Counted from the first letter of the stretch, positions 24,488 to 32,768 are shown. The stretch is 60,810 nt of DNA from Cryobacterium tepidiphilum (GCF_003716325.1 NZ_RDSR01000019.1:1-60810); one strand, 5' to 3'. A program made the numbers and translations. Notes: generated from the letters alone by a model not told the origin.

Positions 24488-24529
24488 AGCGCAGGCTTCA
24501 GCCGCCCCCTCGTGCTGCCTCGCCGATTG

Positions 24530-24678
24530 CTAGTCGTCGAGGACGTGTCGTGGGCCGTCGGTTCCGATGACGAGGGCTCCGGCGCAGTGCGCCGAGACGC
24601 ACTCGCGCCAACGCCGCGGCGAGCTCGCGTGCAGATCGGCCCGCCAGCGCGGCCGAGCAGGATCAGTTCATCGGCCAC
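24530..24678 (-). pseudogene. C-terminal remnant of a universal stress protein-like gene
   Basis: One frame gives MADELILLGRAGG and, after a frame change, a second gives ECVSAHCAGALVIGTDGP ending at a TAG (24530-24532). Together they resemble the last 50 residues of a UspA-type protein (ADLLVLGRxG ... CVxHAHCPVLVxG). No start or N-terminal part is present. First of three decayed genes between 24.5 and 25.6 kb. Confidence 0.4.
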
Positions 24679-24895
24679 GATCCGATGCCGTCACCGCATC
24701 CGCTCCGGCTGGCGGTGCGGATGCTGCGCGGTGTCCGCGGCGCGCCAGCGCGATCGTCCAGGCGACGCCGGCGAGGAGCAGTAGCCCGCCGGCGGCATTC
24801 CACGCGACGTCATACGGCAGCAGCTCCCCCGCCTCGGCTCGCGCGGCGCGCGGCATGCAATGGGGGACGGCATCGACATGCGCCCAGGGTTGCAC
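24668..24895 (-). pseudogene. C-terminal remnant of a DUF2243 membrane protein
   Basis: The readable end LLPYDVAWNAAGGLLLLAGV followed by a basic tail matches the last membrane helix of DUF2243 proteins (HQVRYGV..LPYDxxWN). The N-terminal three helices are missing and the sequence upstream does not continue the family. It ends just before the Usp-like remnant. Confidence 0.5.
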
Positions 24896-25135
24896 GGGTA
24901 CGGATCCTGGCTATCGGCGGACGCTCAGATCCCCATGGCGCCCGAGGCATTCTGCGCTCGTCCGGACGTCCTTAACACTCCCGGCTCCGACACCACGTCC
25001 AAGACGCTCCACCGCGAATCGGAGAGCGATGGCGCGGCATGCACCGGTACGACGCGGTCTCTTTGAAGCGACTCGATCGCCGGTCCGGGCCGCGGCGTCC
25101 TGCCGCTCCGGTGACGGCTCCCTCCGCCGGGGAGC

Positions 25136-25620
25136 TCAGCGCACTTGGCTTACCGCCACGCCGCCGGGCCGCCGGCGGGACGCATGACGTCCGGCTTCTC
25201 GGTACCAGCGCGCGCAGAAGAGCGCCACGATCGCGGCCTCGATCAGCTGCCCGCGTAGTACGTGAGCTGCGCGCCGGCTGCACGTCACCGACGGCATACA
25301 GGTCGGGAGGAGTGGCGAAGAGCGTCTTGGCGAGGATGCTGTGCGACGCCATCGTGGCGAGGGGTGCGACTGCGGTGATGAGGTGAGGCGCTCGATGCGG
25401 TGTCGAGTCGAGGCCGATGGCCGCGGTCGTCAGGAGGTAGCCCGCGAGGAGCAGGTGGGCGTGGACCGCCACGTGCACCAGCGAACCGGACTGCATCCAG
25501 CCGACCAGGGGTGTCGAATAGATCTGCCACAGTCCGCCGGCATTGAGACACGCTGCGGTGACGGCTCGCGTGTCGCCTCTCGCCTGGATGGACAGACGCG
25601 GGTCGGCGGGCGCCGCCCTC
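25136..25620 (-). pseudogene. Decayed caa3-type cytochrome oxidase assembly protein (CtaG-like), C-terminal part
   Basis: A first frame reads LNAGGLWQIYSTPLVGWMQS, then VAVHAHLLLAGYLLTTAAIG and APLATMASHSILAKTLFA. After two frame changes (near 25285 and 25253, the latter one G short of GGGGCAG) it continues AQLTYYAG, QLIEAAIVALFCARWYRE and ends at a TGA (25136-25138). This is the helix pattern of caa3_CtaG proteins. The N-terminal half is absent. It abuts CstR-type operator 3 on its upstream side. Confidence 0.6.
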
Positions 25621-25632
25621 GCTCATCCACTC

Positions 25633-25661
25633 TTGTTCTCGAATACTCCTGGGGGTATAGT
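25633..25661 (+). promoter_or_regulatory. Promoter of the DUF302/multicopper oxidase operon
   Basis: TTGTTC (25633-25638) and TATAGT (25656-25661) are 17 bp apart, with operator 3 lying in the spacer and reaching into the -10. Same -10 and same geometry as the sulfur operon promoter. Confidence 0.55.
25643..25658. promoter_or_regulatory. CsoR/CstR-type operator 3
   Basis: ATACTCCTGGGGGTAT differs from operator 1 at three central positions only. It stands about 4.9 kb from the repressor gene and precedes the copper-type operon. Confidence 0.72.
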
Positions 25662-25745
25662 TGGATGCATCAGCGGGGACCGCGGATCGTGCCGGCACAA
25701 GCCTTCGGCCGACTCCCGCCCGCCCCGAGTCGCTTGGAGCAAGTC

Positions 25746-26147
25746 ATGAGCTACGGCATCACCACGACAGTCGCCCTCCCCTTCGACGAAACGGTCACCG
25801 CGATCCGCGCGGCGCTCGCCACGCAGGGATTCGGCGTGCTGACCGAGATCGACATGGCGGCGACGCTCAAGGCGAAGCTCGATGTCGACATGCCCCCGCA
25901 GGTGATCCTGGGCGCGTGCAATCCTCCGCTCGCGCTCCGCGCGCTCCAGGCGGAGGAGTCCATCGGACTGCTACTCCCCTGCAACGTCACGGTGCGCGAC
26001 GCCGGCGACGGTACGTCGGTCGTCGAGGCGCTCGACCCGAAGGTCATGGTCGGCGTCACCGGGAACGAGGCGCTGCGAGCGGTCGCAGACGAAGCGGCGG
26101 ACCGCCTGGGCGCAGCGCTGGCCGAAGTCGGCAGCGGCAACGAGTGA
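25746..26147 (+). CDS. DUF302 domain-containing protein
   Basis: 133 residues, one DUF302 domain: ALPFDETVTAIRAALATQGFGVLTEIDM, then LKAKLDVDMPPQVILGACNPPLA and LLLPCNVTVRD. The conserved GACNPxxA segment with its cysteine and the second Cys in LLPCNV are kept. DUF302 proteins often sit with heavy-metal or oxidative stress genes, but their activity is unknown. GGAG lies 8 nt before the ATG. First gene of an operon under operator 3. Confidence 0.9.
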   Translation: MSYGITTTVALPFDETVTAIRAALATQGFGVLTEIDMAATLKAKLDVDMPPQVILGACNPPLALRALQAEESIGLLLPCNVTVRDAGDGTSVVEALDPKVMVGVTGNEALRAVADEAADRLGAALAEVGSGNE

Positions 26148-26190
26148 CGGCGCGACTGCGCCTTAAGCACGAGAACGGGGAGGTCGAAGC

Positions 26191-26463
26191 ATGTTGATGG
26201 GCAACTGGAGCGGCATGGGCAACTGGGGCGGCATGGGCCCCGGAATGGGGTGGGTGTTCCTGCTCTTGATGATCGCGGGCATCGCGGCGCTCGTCGTCCT
26301 GACGGTGCGGCTCGCGACCGGCGGTCTGAACCGCGGAGGCCACCGGCCACCGGAGCCGCGAGGCGGATCGGCGCGCGCCATTCTCGACGAGCGCTACGCG
26401 CGTGGCGAGATCGACCACGCTGAGTACGACGAGCGAGTCGCACGCCTGCGCGACGCTCCTTGA
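26191..26463 (+). CDS. SHOCT domain small membrane protein
   Basis: 90 residues. A Met/Gly/Trp-rich start (GNWSGMGNWGGMGPGMG) is followed by one membrane helix (20-43) and a C-terminal SHOCT motif (RAILDERYARGEIDHAEYDERVARL). Met-rich N-termini of this kind are common next to copper genes. GGGGAGG precedes the ATG. The stop overlaps the ATG of the multicopper oxidase as TGATG. Confidence 0.88.
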   Translation: MLMGNWSGMGNWGGMGPGMGWVFLLLMIAGIAALVVLTVRLATGGLNRGGHRPPEPRGGSARAILDERYARGEIDHAEYDERVARLRDAP

Positions 26464-27923
26464 TGGAGCCGATCACCCGCCGCCAGGCTCTGCTGCTGGG
26501 CGCCTGCGGCGCCGCGGGCGTGGTAGTCGGTGGGCTCGGGCTCAGCAGCACGGGTCTGCCCTGGACCTCGCCCGATGCAACGCCCTCCGGGCCGCTGGCC
26601 GAGCCGAGCTCGCTGCGAAGCCGCGGGGGCGTGCTCCGCACCGAGCTGGTCGCCGCGGAGCACGAGAACGAGATAGCCGGCCGCAGGGCGCTCGTGCTCG
26701 GCTACAACGGCAGCGTCCCGGCCTCGACGTGGCGCGTGCGCCCGGGCGACCGCATCGAGGTCCGCCTCGAGAACCGTCTTCGCGAGCCGACCAATCTCCA
26801 CACGCATGGGCTCCACGTCTCCCCGACAGGGAACGGAGACAATCCCCTCATCAGCCTCGCACCCGGCGAGGTGTTCGACTACCGCTTCGACCTTCCTCCC
26901 GACCACCCCAGCGGCGTGTTCTGGTATCACCCCCACCACCACGGCAACGTCGCCGATCAGATCTTCGGCGGCCTCTTCGGTGCCATCGTGGTCGAAGGCG
27001 ACGCGCTCCCGGTCGCCCGCGAGCGGGTGCTCGTGATCTCGGACATCTCGTTCGCCGGCGGAGCCGTCGCTGCCGCTTCGGAGGCAGATCGCATGATGGG
27101 CCGGGAGGGCGACTTCCTGATGGTCAACGGTCAACTGCTGCCCGAGATCGTCGCGCGGCCGCGGGAGCGGGAGCGCTGGCGGATCGTCAATGCCTGCACG
27201 GCGCGCTACCTCCGACTCGCGCTGCCTGGTCAGCGGCTGGAGCTCCTGGGCATCGACTCCGGGCACGAACCGCGGCCCCGCGCCGTCGATGAGGTCCTGC
27301 TGGCTCCCGGCAACAGGGCGGATCTCCTGGTGACGATGCAGGCCGGAAGTGCCCAGCTGCGCACACTCGGCTACGACCGGGGCGCCGCCATGATGGGCGG
27401 GATGATGGCCGGCGGGGGCAGCTCCTCCGGCCCGGCGCTGCTCGCCTTCGTCGAAGTTCGCGGGCCCGACGCCGCGGTGCTGCCCGCCGTGCCCCCGCGC
27501 GCGCCCGACGCCGACCTGCGCTCCCGCACTCCCGACGCGCTGCGCGAGATCTCCTTCACCATGACCATGGGGATGGGCATGCCGCAGCAGGGCGGGATGA
27601 TGGCCCTGGGTTTCGACGGGCGCGCATTCGACGCGGGGCGCATCGATCAGCGCGTCGGCGCGGAGACCGTGGAGGAGTGGACGATCCGCAACCCCACGCC
27701 GATGGATCATCCGTTCCACCTGCACGTCTGGCCGATGCAGCTGATCCAGGTGAACGGATCGGCGATCGACGGCACCCAGTGGCGGGACGTCGTGAACGTC
27801 CCGGCTCAGGGCTCGGTCGTGGTGCGCATCGACTTCGCACGGTTCACGGGCCTCACGGTCTACCACTGCCACATCCTCGATCACGAGGACCTAGGGATGA
27901 TGGGAACGGTCAAGGCTGCATGA
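26463..27923 (+). CDS. Multicopper oxidase (CueO-like), Tat-exported
   Basis: 486 residues from the ATG at 26463. Twin-arginine signal RRQALLLGACGAAG at the N-terminus, so export is folded via Tat. All four copper motifs are visible: HTHG, HPHHHG, HPFHLH and HCHILDHED. Two Met-rich stretches (MMGGMMAGGG near 310 and MTMGMGMPQQGGMM near 367) fit cuprous oxidase activity. It would oxidise Cu(I) outside the membrane. Last gene of the DUF302/SHOCT unit. A short frame starting at 27920 overlaps its stop but decays. Confidence 0.92.
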   Translation: MEPITRRQALLLGACGAAGVVVGGLGLSSTGLPWTSPDATPSGPLAEPSSLRSRGGVLRTELVAAEHENEIAGRRALVLGYNGSVPASTWRVRPGDRIEVRLENRLREPTNLHTHGLHVSPTGNGDNPLISLAPGEVFDYRFDLPPDHPSGVFWYHPHHHGNVADQIFGGLFGAIVVEGDALPVARERVLVISDISFAGGAVAAASEADRMMGREGDFLMVNGQLLPEIVARPRERERWRIVNACTARYLRLALPGQRLELLGIDSGHEPRPRAVDEVLLAPGNRADLLVTMQAGSAQLRTLGYDRGAAMMGGMMAGGGSSSGPALLAFVEVRGPDAAVLPAVPPRAPDADLRSRTPDALREISFTMTMGMGMPQQGGMMALGFDGRAFDAGRIDQRVGAETVEEWTIRNPTPMDHPFHLHVWPMQLIQVNGSAIDGTQWRDVVNVPAQGSVVVRIDFARFTGLTVYHCHILDHEDLGMMGTVKAA

Positions 27924-28159
27924 GCGGCGGCCAGCTGCTGGACACCGAGGTTCGCTACCTCACCGAAGACGACGAGTCGATCGATAGCCGGAGCGTTCGA
28001 CCAGTTCAAGTCCGGTGGGCGACGGACCTATTTCCGTCCCCACTCTCCAATCAGTCACTTGCGTGGGCTCCCTCATCAGCGCCTGCCCAGCACGCTTACA
28101 GGGCACCGAGGCCAGCTCTCGAGCGTGCAGCCCTTCGCGGGGTACCCTCAGCGCATGCC

Positions 28160-28330
28160 ATGCCCATGACCCCCCGCCGAACTGGCTGCACAACTCGGCC
28201 ACGATGACGACGGGCGCGCAATCCGCGCCTTCTTCGTTACCCGACGACGGACGCGGGCACTTCAGCACACATCCCCTGCAAGCTGACGCCCGAGCAGGCC
28301 GAACGGGTGCGCGAGCGCTACGTCGCAAGG
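28160..28330 (+). pseudogene. Decayed short gene with AELAAQLGHDDDGRAIRAFF motif
   Basis: Changing a run of six C (28170-28175) to five would give an N-terminus MTPAELAAQLGHDDDGRAIR, and a later frame carries LTPEQAERVRERYVARAV. This pair of motifs resembles a short actinobacterial protein with a Lsr2-tail-like peptide followed by a helical domain. At least two frame changes separate the parts. The remainder of the 27.9-28.3 kb gap contains nothing I can assign. Confidence 0.35.
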
Positions 28331-29148
28331 GCTGTCTGCTGTCGATGCCGCGCGGTGAGATAGAGCCGGTGCGCGGTGATGACGACCGCGAGCCAGCCCA
28401 CTCCCAACATCCATGCGACGAGCACGTCGGTGAACCAGTGGTGGCCGAGGTAGATGCGGCTGATGCCGATGCTGACGGCGAACACCACGGCCACGGCGAT
28501 GGTCGCGACCTGGACGACACGGCTCGACTGCCGCAGGAGCAGCATGTAGGCGATCGCGCCCGCAATCGCTGTGGCGTTGAGCGTGTGCCCACTTGGGAAC
28601 GAGGGCGAATGCTCGAACGGTGGCACGGCGTCGTTGAACCCCGGCCGCACCCGCGCGACGAGTCCCTTGCCGACGACCGTCATCAGCAGCGATCCCACGC
28701 CCGCGGCCCCGATGATCAGAACCGGCGCCCAGTTGCGGCGACGCAGCGTCAGCACGACGATGGCGAGCACGGCGATGATCGGCATCACGATCACGCCGCC
28801 GATGTTCGTGTACCACGTCACCGCCGTATCGAGCCACGGCGACCTAACCGTCACGAACGCCGCGAGCACCGGACGGTCCAAGCCTGCGACGCCGTCGGAT
28901 TCTGTCACCGCGTCGTAGACCCAGGCCGCCGCGAGCGTCGCGAGCGCTGCGACCACCGCGCCGACCGCCAGGATGAGGACGAGAGCCGCGTGAGGCCCGA
29001 GCAGCTCGCTCAGGCGGTGGACCATCAAAGCGCCGACCCGGCCGGCGCGCGACGGCCAACGGGTCAGATCCTTCGTGCCCAGGTGGCGCTCGACCTCGAC
29101 TTCCGCGTCGGGACCCGTCTGCTTCGGGTCCTCGCGATCCCGCTGCAT
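28318..29148 (-). CDS. PAP2-family membrane phosphatase
   Basis: 276 residues with about six membrane helices. The three phosphatase motifs are present: KGLVARVRP, PSGH in SFPSGHTLNATA, and SRIYLGHHWFTDVL. PAP2 enzymes dephosphorylate lipid phosphates such as undecaprenyl diphosphate or phosphatidic acid at the membrane. The ATG at 29148 has AGGAG upstream; an earlier start 19 codons up lacks one. It is divergent from the PepSY gene, and the shared 200-bp interval holds a perfect 20-bp palindrome. Confidence 0.9.
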   Translation of the reverse strand: MQRDREDPKQTGPDAEVEVERHLGTKDLTRWPSRAGRVGALMVHRLSELLGPHAALVLILAVGAVVAALATLAAAWVYDAVTESDGVAGLDRPVLAAFVTVRSPWLDTAVTWYTNIGGVIVMPIIAVLAIVVLTLRRRNWAPVLIIGAAGVGSLLMTVVGKGLVARVRPGFNDAVPPFEHSPSFPSGHTLNATAIAGAIAYMLLLRQSSRVVQVATIAVAVVFAVSIGISRIYLGHHWFTDVLVAWMLGVGWLAVVITAHRLYLTARHRQQTALAT

Positions 29149-29220
29149 CGATGCTCCTGTCCGCCGGCCTGGAGCGATCCTGGCACGGCGTTCCCGATCG
29201 AGCACGCCTGCGGCGCTCGC

Positions 29221-29248
29221 ACCTGAGAGCGCTCTCAGGTGGTCTCAG
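29221..29248. promoter_or_regulatory. Perfect 20-bp palindrome plus half site, operator copy 1
   Basis: ACCTGAGAGCGCTCTCAGGT (29221-29240) is perfectly symmetric, and a further CTCAG follows at 29244-29248, ten bases after the previous one. It lies between PAP2 and the PepSY gene, 73 nt from the former and 98 nt from the latter, and recurs at 32826. Confidence 0.7.
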
Positions 29249-29345
29249 AGTCGCCACAGTGCCGGACCGGGAGTCTCATCACATCGACTCGATCACCGGG
29301 TCGGCCCGGACCGGCAAGGGTTCGGAAACCGAACAGGAGCACACC

Positions 29346-29864
29346 ATGAAGAACCTCAAGAAGAAGGCAGCCGTGACCGGCATCATCGCCACGACGCTCG
29401 CCTTCGGTGGAGCCGGCCTCGCCATGGCGGCGAACCCCGACAGCACGCAGCCGTCGTCCTCGGCGACCGACGAGCAGGAACCGTCGTACACGGGCACCGT
29501 GCAGGCGCCGCAGGACGCGACCTCCCCCGACGGCACCGACACGGAGCTGTCCGAGGCCGACGAGGCCGCGAGCCTGCAGAGCCTCGCCACGGTCACGCCC
29601 GAGGAGGCGACGGCAGCAGCGCTCGCAGCGGTGCCCGGCACCGCCGGCGACGCGACGCTCGAGGACGAGAACGGCTACGTCGTCTACGAGGTCCAGGTGA
29701 CCGCGGCCGACGGCTCCGTGATCGAGGTCAAGGTCGACGCCGGCGACGCGAGCGTGCTCGCGCAGGAGGCTGACGAGCCCGAGTGCACCGACGAGGCCAC
29801 CGAGAACGGCACCGAGCAGCAGGACGAGACGGGCGAGAACGGCGCCGAAGACCCCAACACCTGA
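29346..29864 (+). CDS. Secreted PepSY-domain protein
   Basis: 172 residues. Signal peptide MKNLKKKAAVTGIIATTLAF with a likely cut after AMA near residue 28. After a Ser/Thr/Asp-rich linker, residues 81-140 form a PepSY domain (TPEEATAAALAAVPGTAGDA, YVVYEVQVTAADGSVIEVKV). The C-terminus is acidic and disordered. PepSY proteins are often sensors or modulators near envelope-stress two-component systems. AGGAG precedes the ATG. Operator copy 1 lies upstream. Confidence 0.85.
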   Translation: MKNLKKKAAVTGIIATTLAFGGAGLAMAANPDSTQPSSSATDEQEPSYTGTVQAPQDATSPDGTDTELSEADEAASLQSLATVTPEEATAAALAAVPGTAGDATLEDENGYVVYEVQVTAADGSVIEVKVDAGDASVLAQEADEPECTDEATENGTEQQDETGENGAEDPNT

Positions 29865-29875
29865 CCCCCGACCAC

Positions 29876-29904
29876 CGCCGGCGGAGCAACGCGCTCCGCC
29901 GGCG
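29876..29904 (+). terminator. Strong hairpin after the PepSY gene
   Basis: CGCCGGCGGAGC and GCTCCGCCGGCG form a perfect 12-bp stem with loop AACGC. No T-run follows. It would separate the PepSY gene from dedA. Confidence 0.6.
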
Positions 29905-29949
29905 CTGTCGCACGCTCAGCGTCAGTCCGATGAATCAGGAGAATCACAC

Positions 29950-30582
29950 GTGCCCGACGTCTTCCTCGCAGGCCTGCTCGACCCGGTCTCGCTCCTCACC
30001 GGAGCAGGGCCGTGGGTGCTGCTCGCCCTCGCCGCCATCATCTTCGTCGAGACGGGACTGCTGTTCCCCTTCCTGCCGGGCGACAGCCTGCTGTTCGCCG
30101 CCGGACTGCTGAGCCCGCAGCTCGGCCTTCCCATCCCGCTCGTGCTGGTCGTCGCGGCGGCCGCAGCCATTGCCGGCGATCAGATCGGCTACCTGCTGGG
30201 TCGGCGCTACGGTCGGCGGCTGTTCTCGCCTGACGCGAGGATCCTCAAGTCCTCATATCTCGAGCAGGCGGACGCGTTCTTCCTCAAGCACGGCGCGAGA
30301 GCGCTCGTGCTGGCTCGCTTCGTGCCGATCGCGCGCACCTTCGTTCCACCGGTCGTGGGAATGTCCCGCCTGCCGTACCGCACCTTCGTCCTCTGGAACG
30401 TGCTCGGGGCGGTCGCGTGGGTCGCGATCGCCGTGCTCGCCGGGCGGTGGCTCGGCGGCGTGCCGCGGGTCGCGCACAACGTCGACGCCATCGCCCTTGC
30501 GGTCGTCGCGATCTCTGTCGTCCCGCTGGTGATCGAGGTGGTGCGCGCTCGCCGAGCGGCACGCCTGCGCGACGCGGACTGA
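29950..30582 (+). CDS. DedA family membrane protein
   Basis: 210 residues, multiple helices. The DedA marks are present: FVETGLLFPFLPGDSLLFAAG, GDQIGYLLGRRYGRRLF, and FLKHGARALVLARFVPIARTFVPPVVGMSR with the conserved arginines. DedA proteins are implicated in lipid-carrier recycling (undecaprenyl phosphate flipping) and membrane homeostasis, which fits a PAP2 neighbour. Start GTG at 29950 follows AGGAG. Confidence 0.9.
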   Translation: MPDVFLAGLLDPVSLLTGAGPWVLLALAAIIFVETGLLFPFLPGDSLLFAAGLLSPQLGLPIPLVLVVAAAAAIAGDQIGYLLGRRYGRRLFSPDARILKSSYLEQADAFFLKHGARALVLARFVPIARTFVPPVVGMSRLPYRTFVLWNVLGAVAWVAIAVLAGRWLGGVPRVAHNVDAIALAVVAISVVPLVIEVVRARRAARLRDAD

Positions 30583-30613
30583 ACGACCACGGGAGTGGAG
30601 CGCGGCAGTCACA

Positions 30614-31297
30614 ATGGAACGCATGCGGGTGCTGCTTGTGGAGGACGAACGACGGCTGGCCGAGGCGGTCCGACACGGGCTGATCGCCGAGGCGTTCAGC
30701 GTCGACTGGGCCGACAACGGCATCGACGGACTGTGGAAGGCCAAGGAGCAGCAGTACGACGTCGTGGTGCTGGACATCATGCTGCCGGGCCTCAACGGCT
30801 ACAAGGTGTGCGAGGGCATGCGCGCAGCCGGCATCTGGACGCCCGTGCTGATGCTGACGGCGAAGGACGGAGAATACGACCAGGCGGATGCCTTCGACCT
30901 GGGTGCCGACGACTACCTGATCAAGCCGTGCTCGTTCATCGTGCTCGTCGCGAGGCTGCGAGCGCTCGTGCGCCGCGGCGCGCCGGAGCGGCCGGTCGCG
31001 CTCAGCGTGGGCGACCTTTCGCTGGATCCGGTGCGCCACCGCGTCGAGCGCGGCGGGACGGAGATCGCGCTCACGCCGCGGGAGTTCGGGCTGCTCGAGT
31101 TCTTGATGCGGCACCCCGGCGAGGTCGCCACGAAGACGCAGATCGTGGAGGCGGTCTGGGACGCGGCCTACGAGGGCGACCACAACGTGGTGGAGGTCTA
31201 CATCGGCTACCTGAGGAAGAAGATTGACCAGCCGTTCGGACGCACATCGATCAGGACGGTGCGCGGTGTCGGCTATCGACTCATAGCTCGGGACTGA
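30614..31297 (+). CDS. OmpR-family response regulator
   Basis: 227 residues. Receiver domain with acidic pair ED in LVEDERRL, phospho-acceptor Asp in VVVLDIMLPG near residue 54, Thr in MLTAKDG and Lys in YLIKPCS near 105. The usual FxxxELxAR switch region reads FIVLVARLRAL. The winged-helix DNA-binding domain covers 130-225 (LTPREFGLLEFLMRHPGEV, NVVEVYIGYLRKKID, TVRGVGYRL). An in-frame ATG three codons later is possible. It is transcribed toward its probable kinase partner rather than ahead of it, with 40 nt between the stops. Confidence 0.93.
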   Translation: MERMRVLLVEDERRLAEAVRHGLIAEAFSVDWADNGIDGLWKAKEQQYDVVVLDIMLPGLNGYKVCEGMRAAGIWTPVLMLTAKDGEYDQADAFDLGADDYLIKPCSFIVLVARLRALVRRGAPERPVALSVGDLSLDPVRHRVERGGTEIALTPREFGLLEFLMRHPGEVATKTQIVEAVWDAAYEGDHNVVEVYIGYLRKKIDQPFGRTSIRTVRGVGYRLIARD

Positions 31298-31337
31298 CCT
31301 CTCGAGTCCGGGTCCGTCCGCGTCGTCACGCCCGGCG

Positions 31338-32768
31338 TCACGCCTCGCGCTGCCGCGGCAGCGTGACGCGCAGCGCAGCTCCGGTGCCGCTGTCGACGAC
31401 CTCGACCTTGCCGCCGTGAGCGAGCACGATCTCCTTGACGATCGCGAGGCCGAGTCCGGTGCCGCCCTCGTCGCGGGCCCTGCTCTCGTCCAGCCGCACG
31501 AAGCGGTCGAACACGCGCTCCCGGTCGGCGGCGGGGATGCCCGGCCCGTCGTCGCGCACTTCGATGACGGCAATGCCGTCCTCGGCTCGCACACTCAGCG
31601 CCACCACCTCGCGCGCGTGCCGCACGGCATTGTCGACGAGGTTCCGGACGGCCTGGGCCAGCTGAGGCGACGACCCAGAGACGCGCACCGCCTCGATCCT
31701 CGCCTCGACCGTCAAGGCGGTGGTGGAGCGGATGCGGTCGCGCTCGGCCGCGAGCAGATCGTCGAGGTCGACGTCATGCTGCTCTCGGGCGAGCCCCCGC
31801 TCGTCAGCTCGGGCGAGCAGCAGCAGCCCGTTCACGAGCCGCTCCATCCGTGTCGCCTCCTCGACGAAAGCCTCCGCGGCGGTCCCAGAGAGCGCCCCGT
31901 CGGGATGGGCGACGACCGTCTCCCCCATCGCCTTGATCGTGGCGATCGGGCTGCGCAGCTCGTGGCTGGCGTCGGCGACGAACCGCCGCTGCGAGAGCTG
32001 AGCCGCCTCCAGCCGCCCCAGCATCCCATTCATCGTCACGGCCAGCCGGCCGATCTCGTCCTGCGCCGCGGGGACGGGCACGCGCTCGGTCAACTGCCGT
32101 CCGCCGATCGCGGCCACCTTCGCACGGATGGCCTCCACCGGCTGCAGCGAGCGACCAACGAGCCAGTACGTCGAGACAGCGACGACGAGCACAAGGATGG
32201 GGTAGCCGATCGCCAGCAGCGGCAGCACTGCGGCCGTGCTCTCGTCCACCGACTCGAGCGACTGCGCGACGAGGACGGTGTACGTCCCGGTCGGCGTCCC
32301 GATGGCGGCGCGCGCGACTCGGTACGCCTCTTCCTCCTCCACCGGCAGCGTCGCATCGTCCCAGACGATCCCGTCGGCGGGGTCGAGGGGCTGGCCGAGC
32401 GCAGGCTCACCTTCCAGGTCGGCCGACTGGCTCGCCACGTCGCCGTCGGCGGTGAGGATCTGCACGACCGTGCCCTGGCGCGACGCGCTCTGCGCGGTCG
32501 ACCCTAGCGACCGCGCCAGCGCGTCGGCGCTCGTTCCAGCCGGGATCGCCTCGAGCTCGACGAAGACCTCCTCGACGCGGTCCTGCACCGACGCCTCGAC
32601 ACTCGCGCTCAACGAGCGCCGCAGCAGCAGTACGAGCGCCGCCGAACCCAGCGCGAGCGCGACGGCGACGATGATGGTGGCGGCCAGCGCTGCTCGGGCT
32701 CGAACCCCGATGACGCCGCGCAGCGGCTCCGGCGCGCGAGACGAGCTCGTGCTGGTGCCGTGATTCAT
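31338..32768 (-). CDS. Two-component sensor histidine kinase
   Basis: 476 residues. TM1 at about 25-50, an extracytoplasmic domain of about 130 residues, TM2 at about 183-205, a HAMP linker, the dimerisation/phosphoacceptor helix with HELRSPIATI, and an ATPase domain with N (NLVDNAVRHA), G1 (DDGPGI), F (FDRFVR) and G2 (GGTGLGLAIV) boxes. Membrane sensor, partner of the convergent response regulator. GGAG precedes the ATG. The palindrome at 32826-32843 lies 57 nt upstream, suggesting autoregulation. Confidence 0.93.
   Translation of the reverse strand: MNHGTSTSSSRAPEPLRGVIGVRARAALAATIIVAVALALGSAALVLLLRRSLSASVEASVQDRVEEVFVELEAIPAGTSADALARSLGSTAQSASRQGTVVQILTADGDVASQSADLEGEPALGQPLDPADGIVWDDATLPVEEEEAYRVARAAIGTPTGTYTVLVAQSLESVDESTAAVLPLLAIGYPILVLVVAVSTYWLVGRSLQPVEAIRAKVAAIGGRQLTERVPVPAAQDEIGRLAVTMNGMLGRLEAAQLSQRRFVADASHELRSPIATIKAMGETVVAHPDGALSGTAAEAFVEEATRMERLVNGLLLLARADERGLAREQHDVDLDDLLAAERDRIRSTTALTVEARIEAVRVSGSSPQLAQAVRNLVDNAVRHAREVVALSVRAEDGIAVIEVRDDGPGIPAADRERVFDRFVRLDESRARDEGGTGLGLAIVKEIVLAHGGKVEVVDSGTGAALRVTLPRQREA

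Noticed and set aside
27990..28020. TTCAAGTCCGG segment that looks like a tRNA T-loop
   Set aside because: No acceptor, D or anticodon arm can be drawn around it, and it does not match the 3' end of tRNA-His well enough to be an attachment site.
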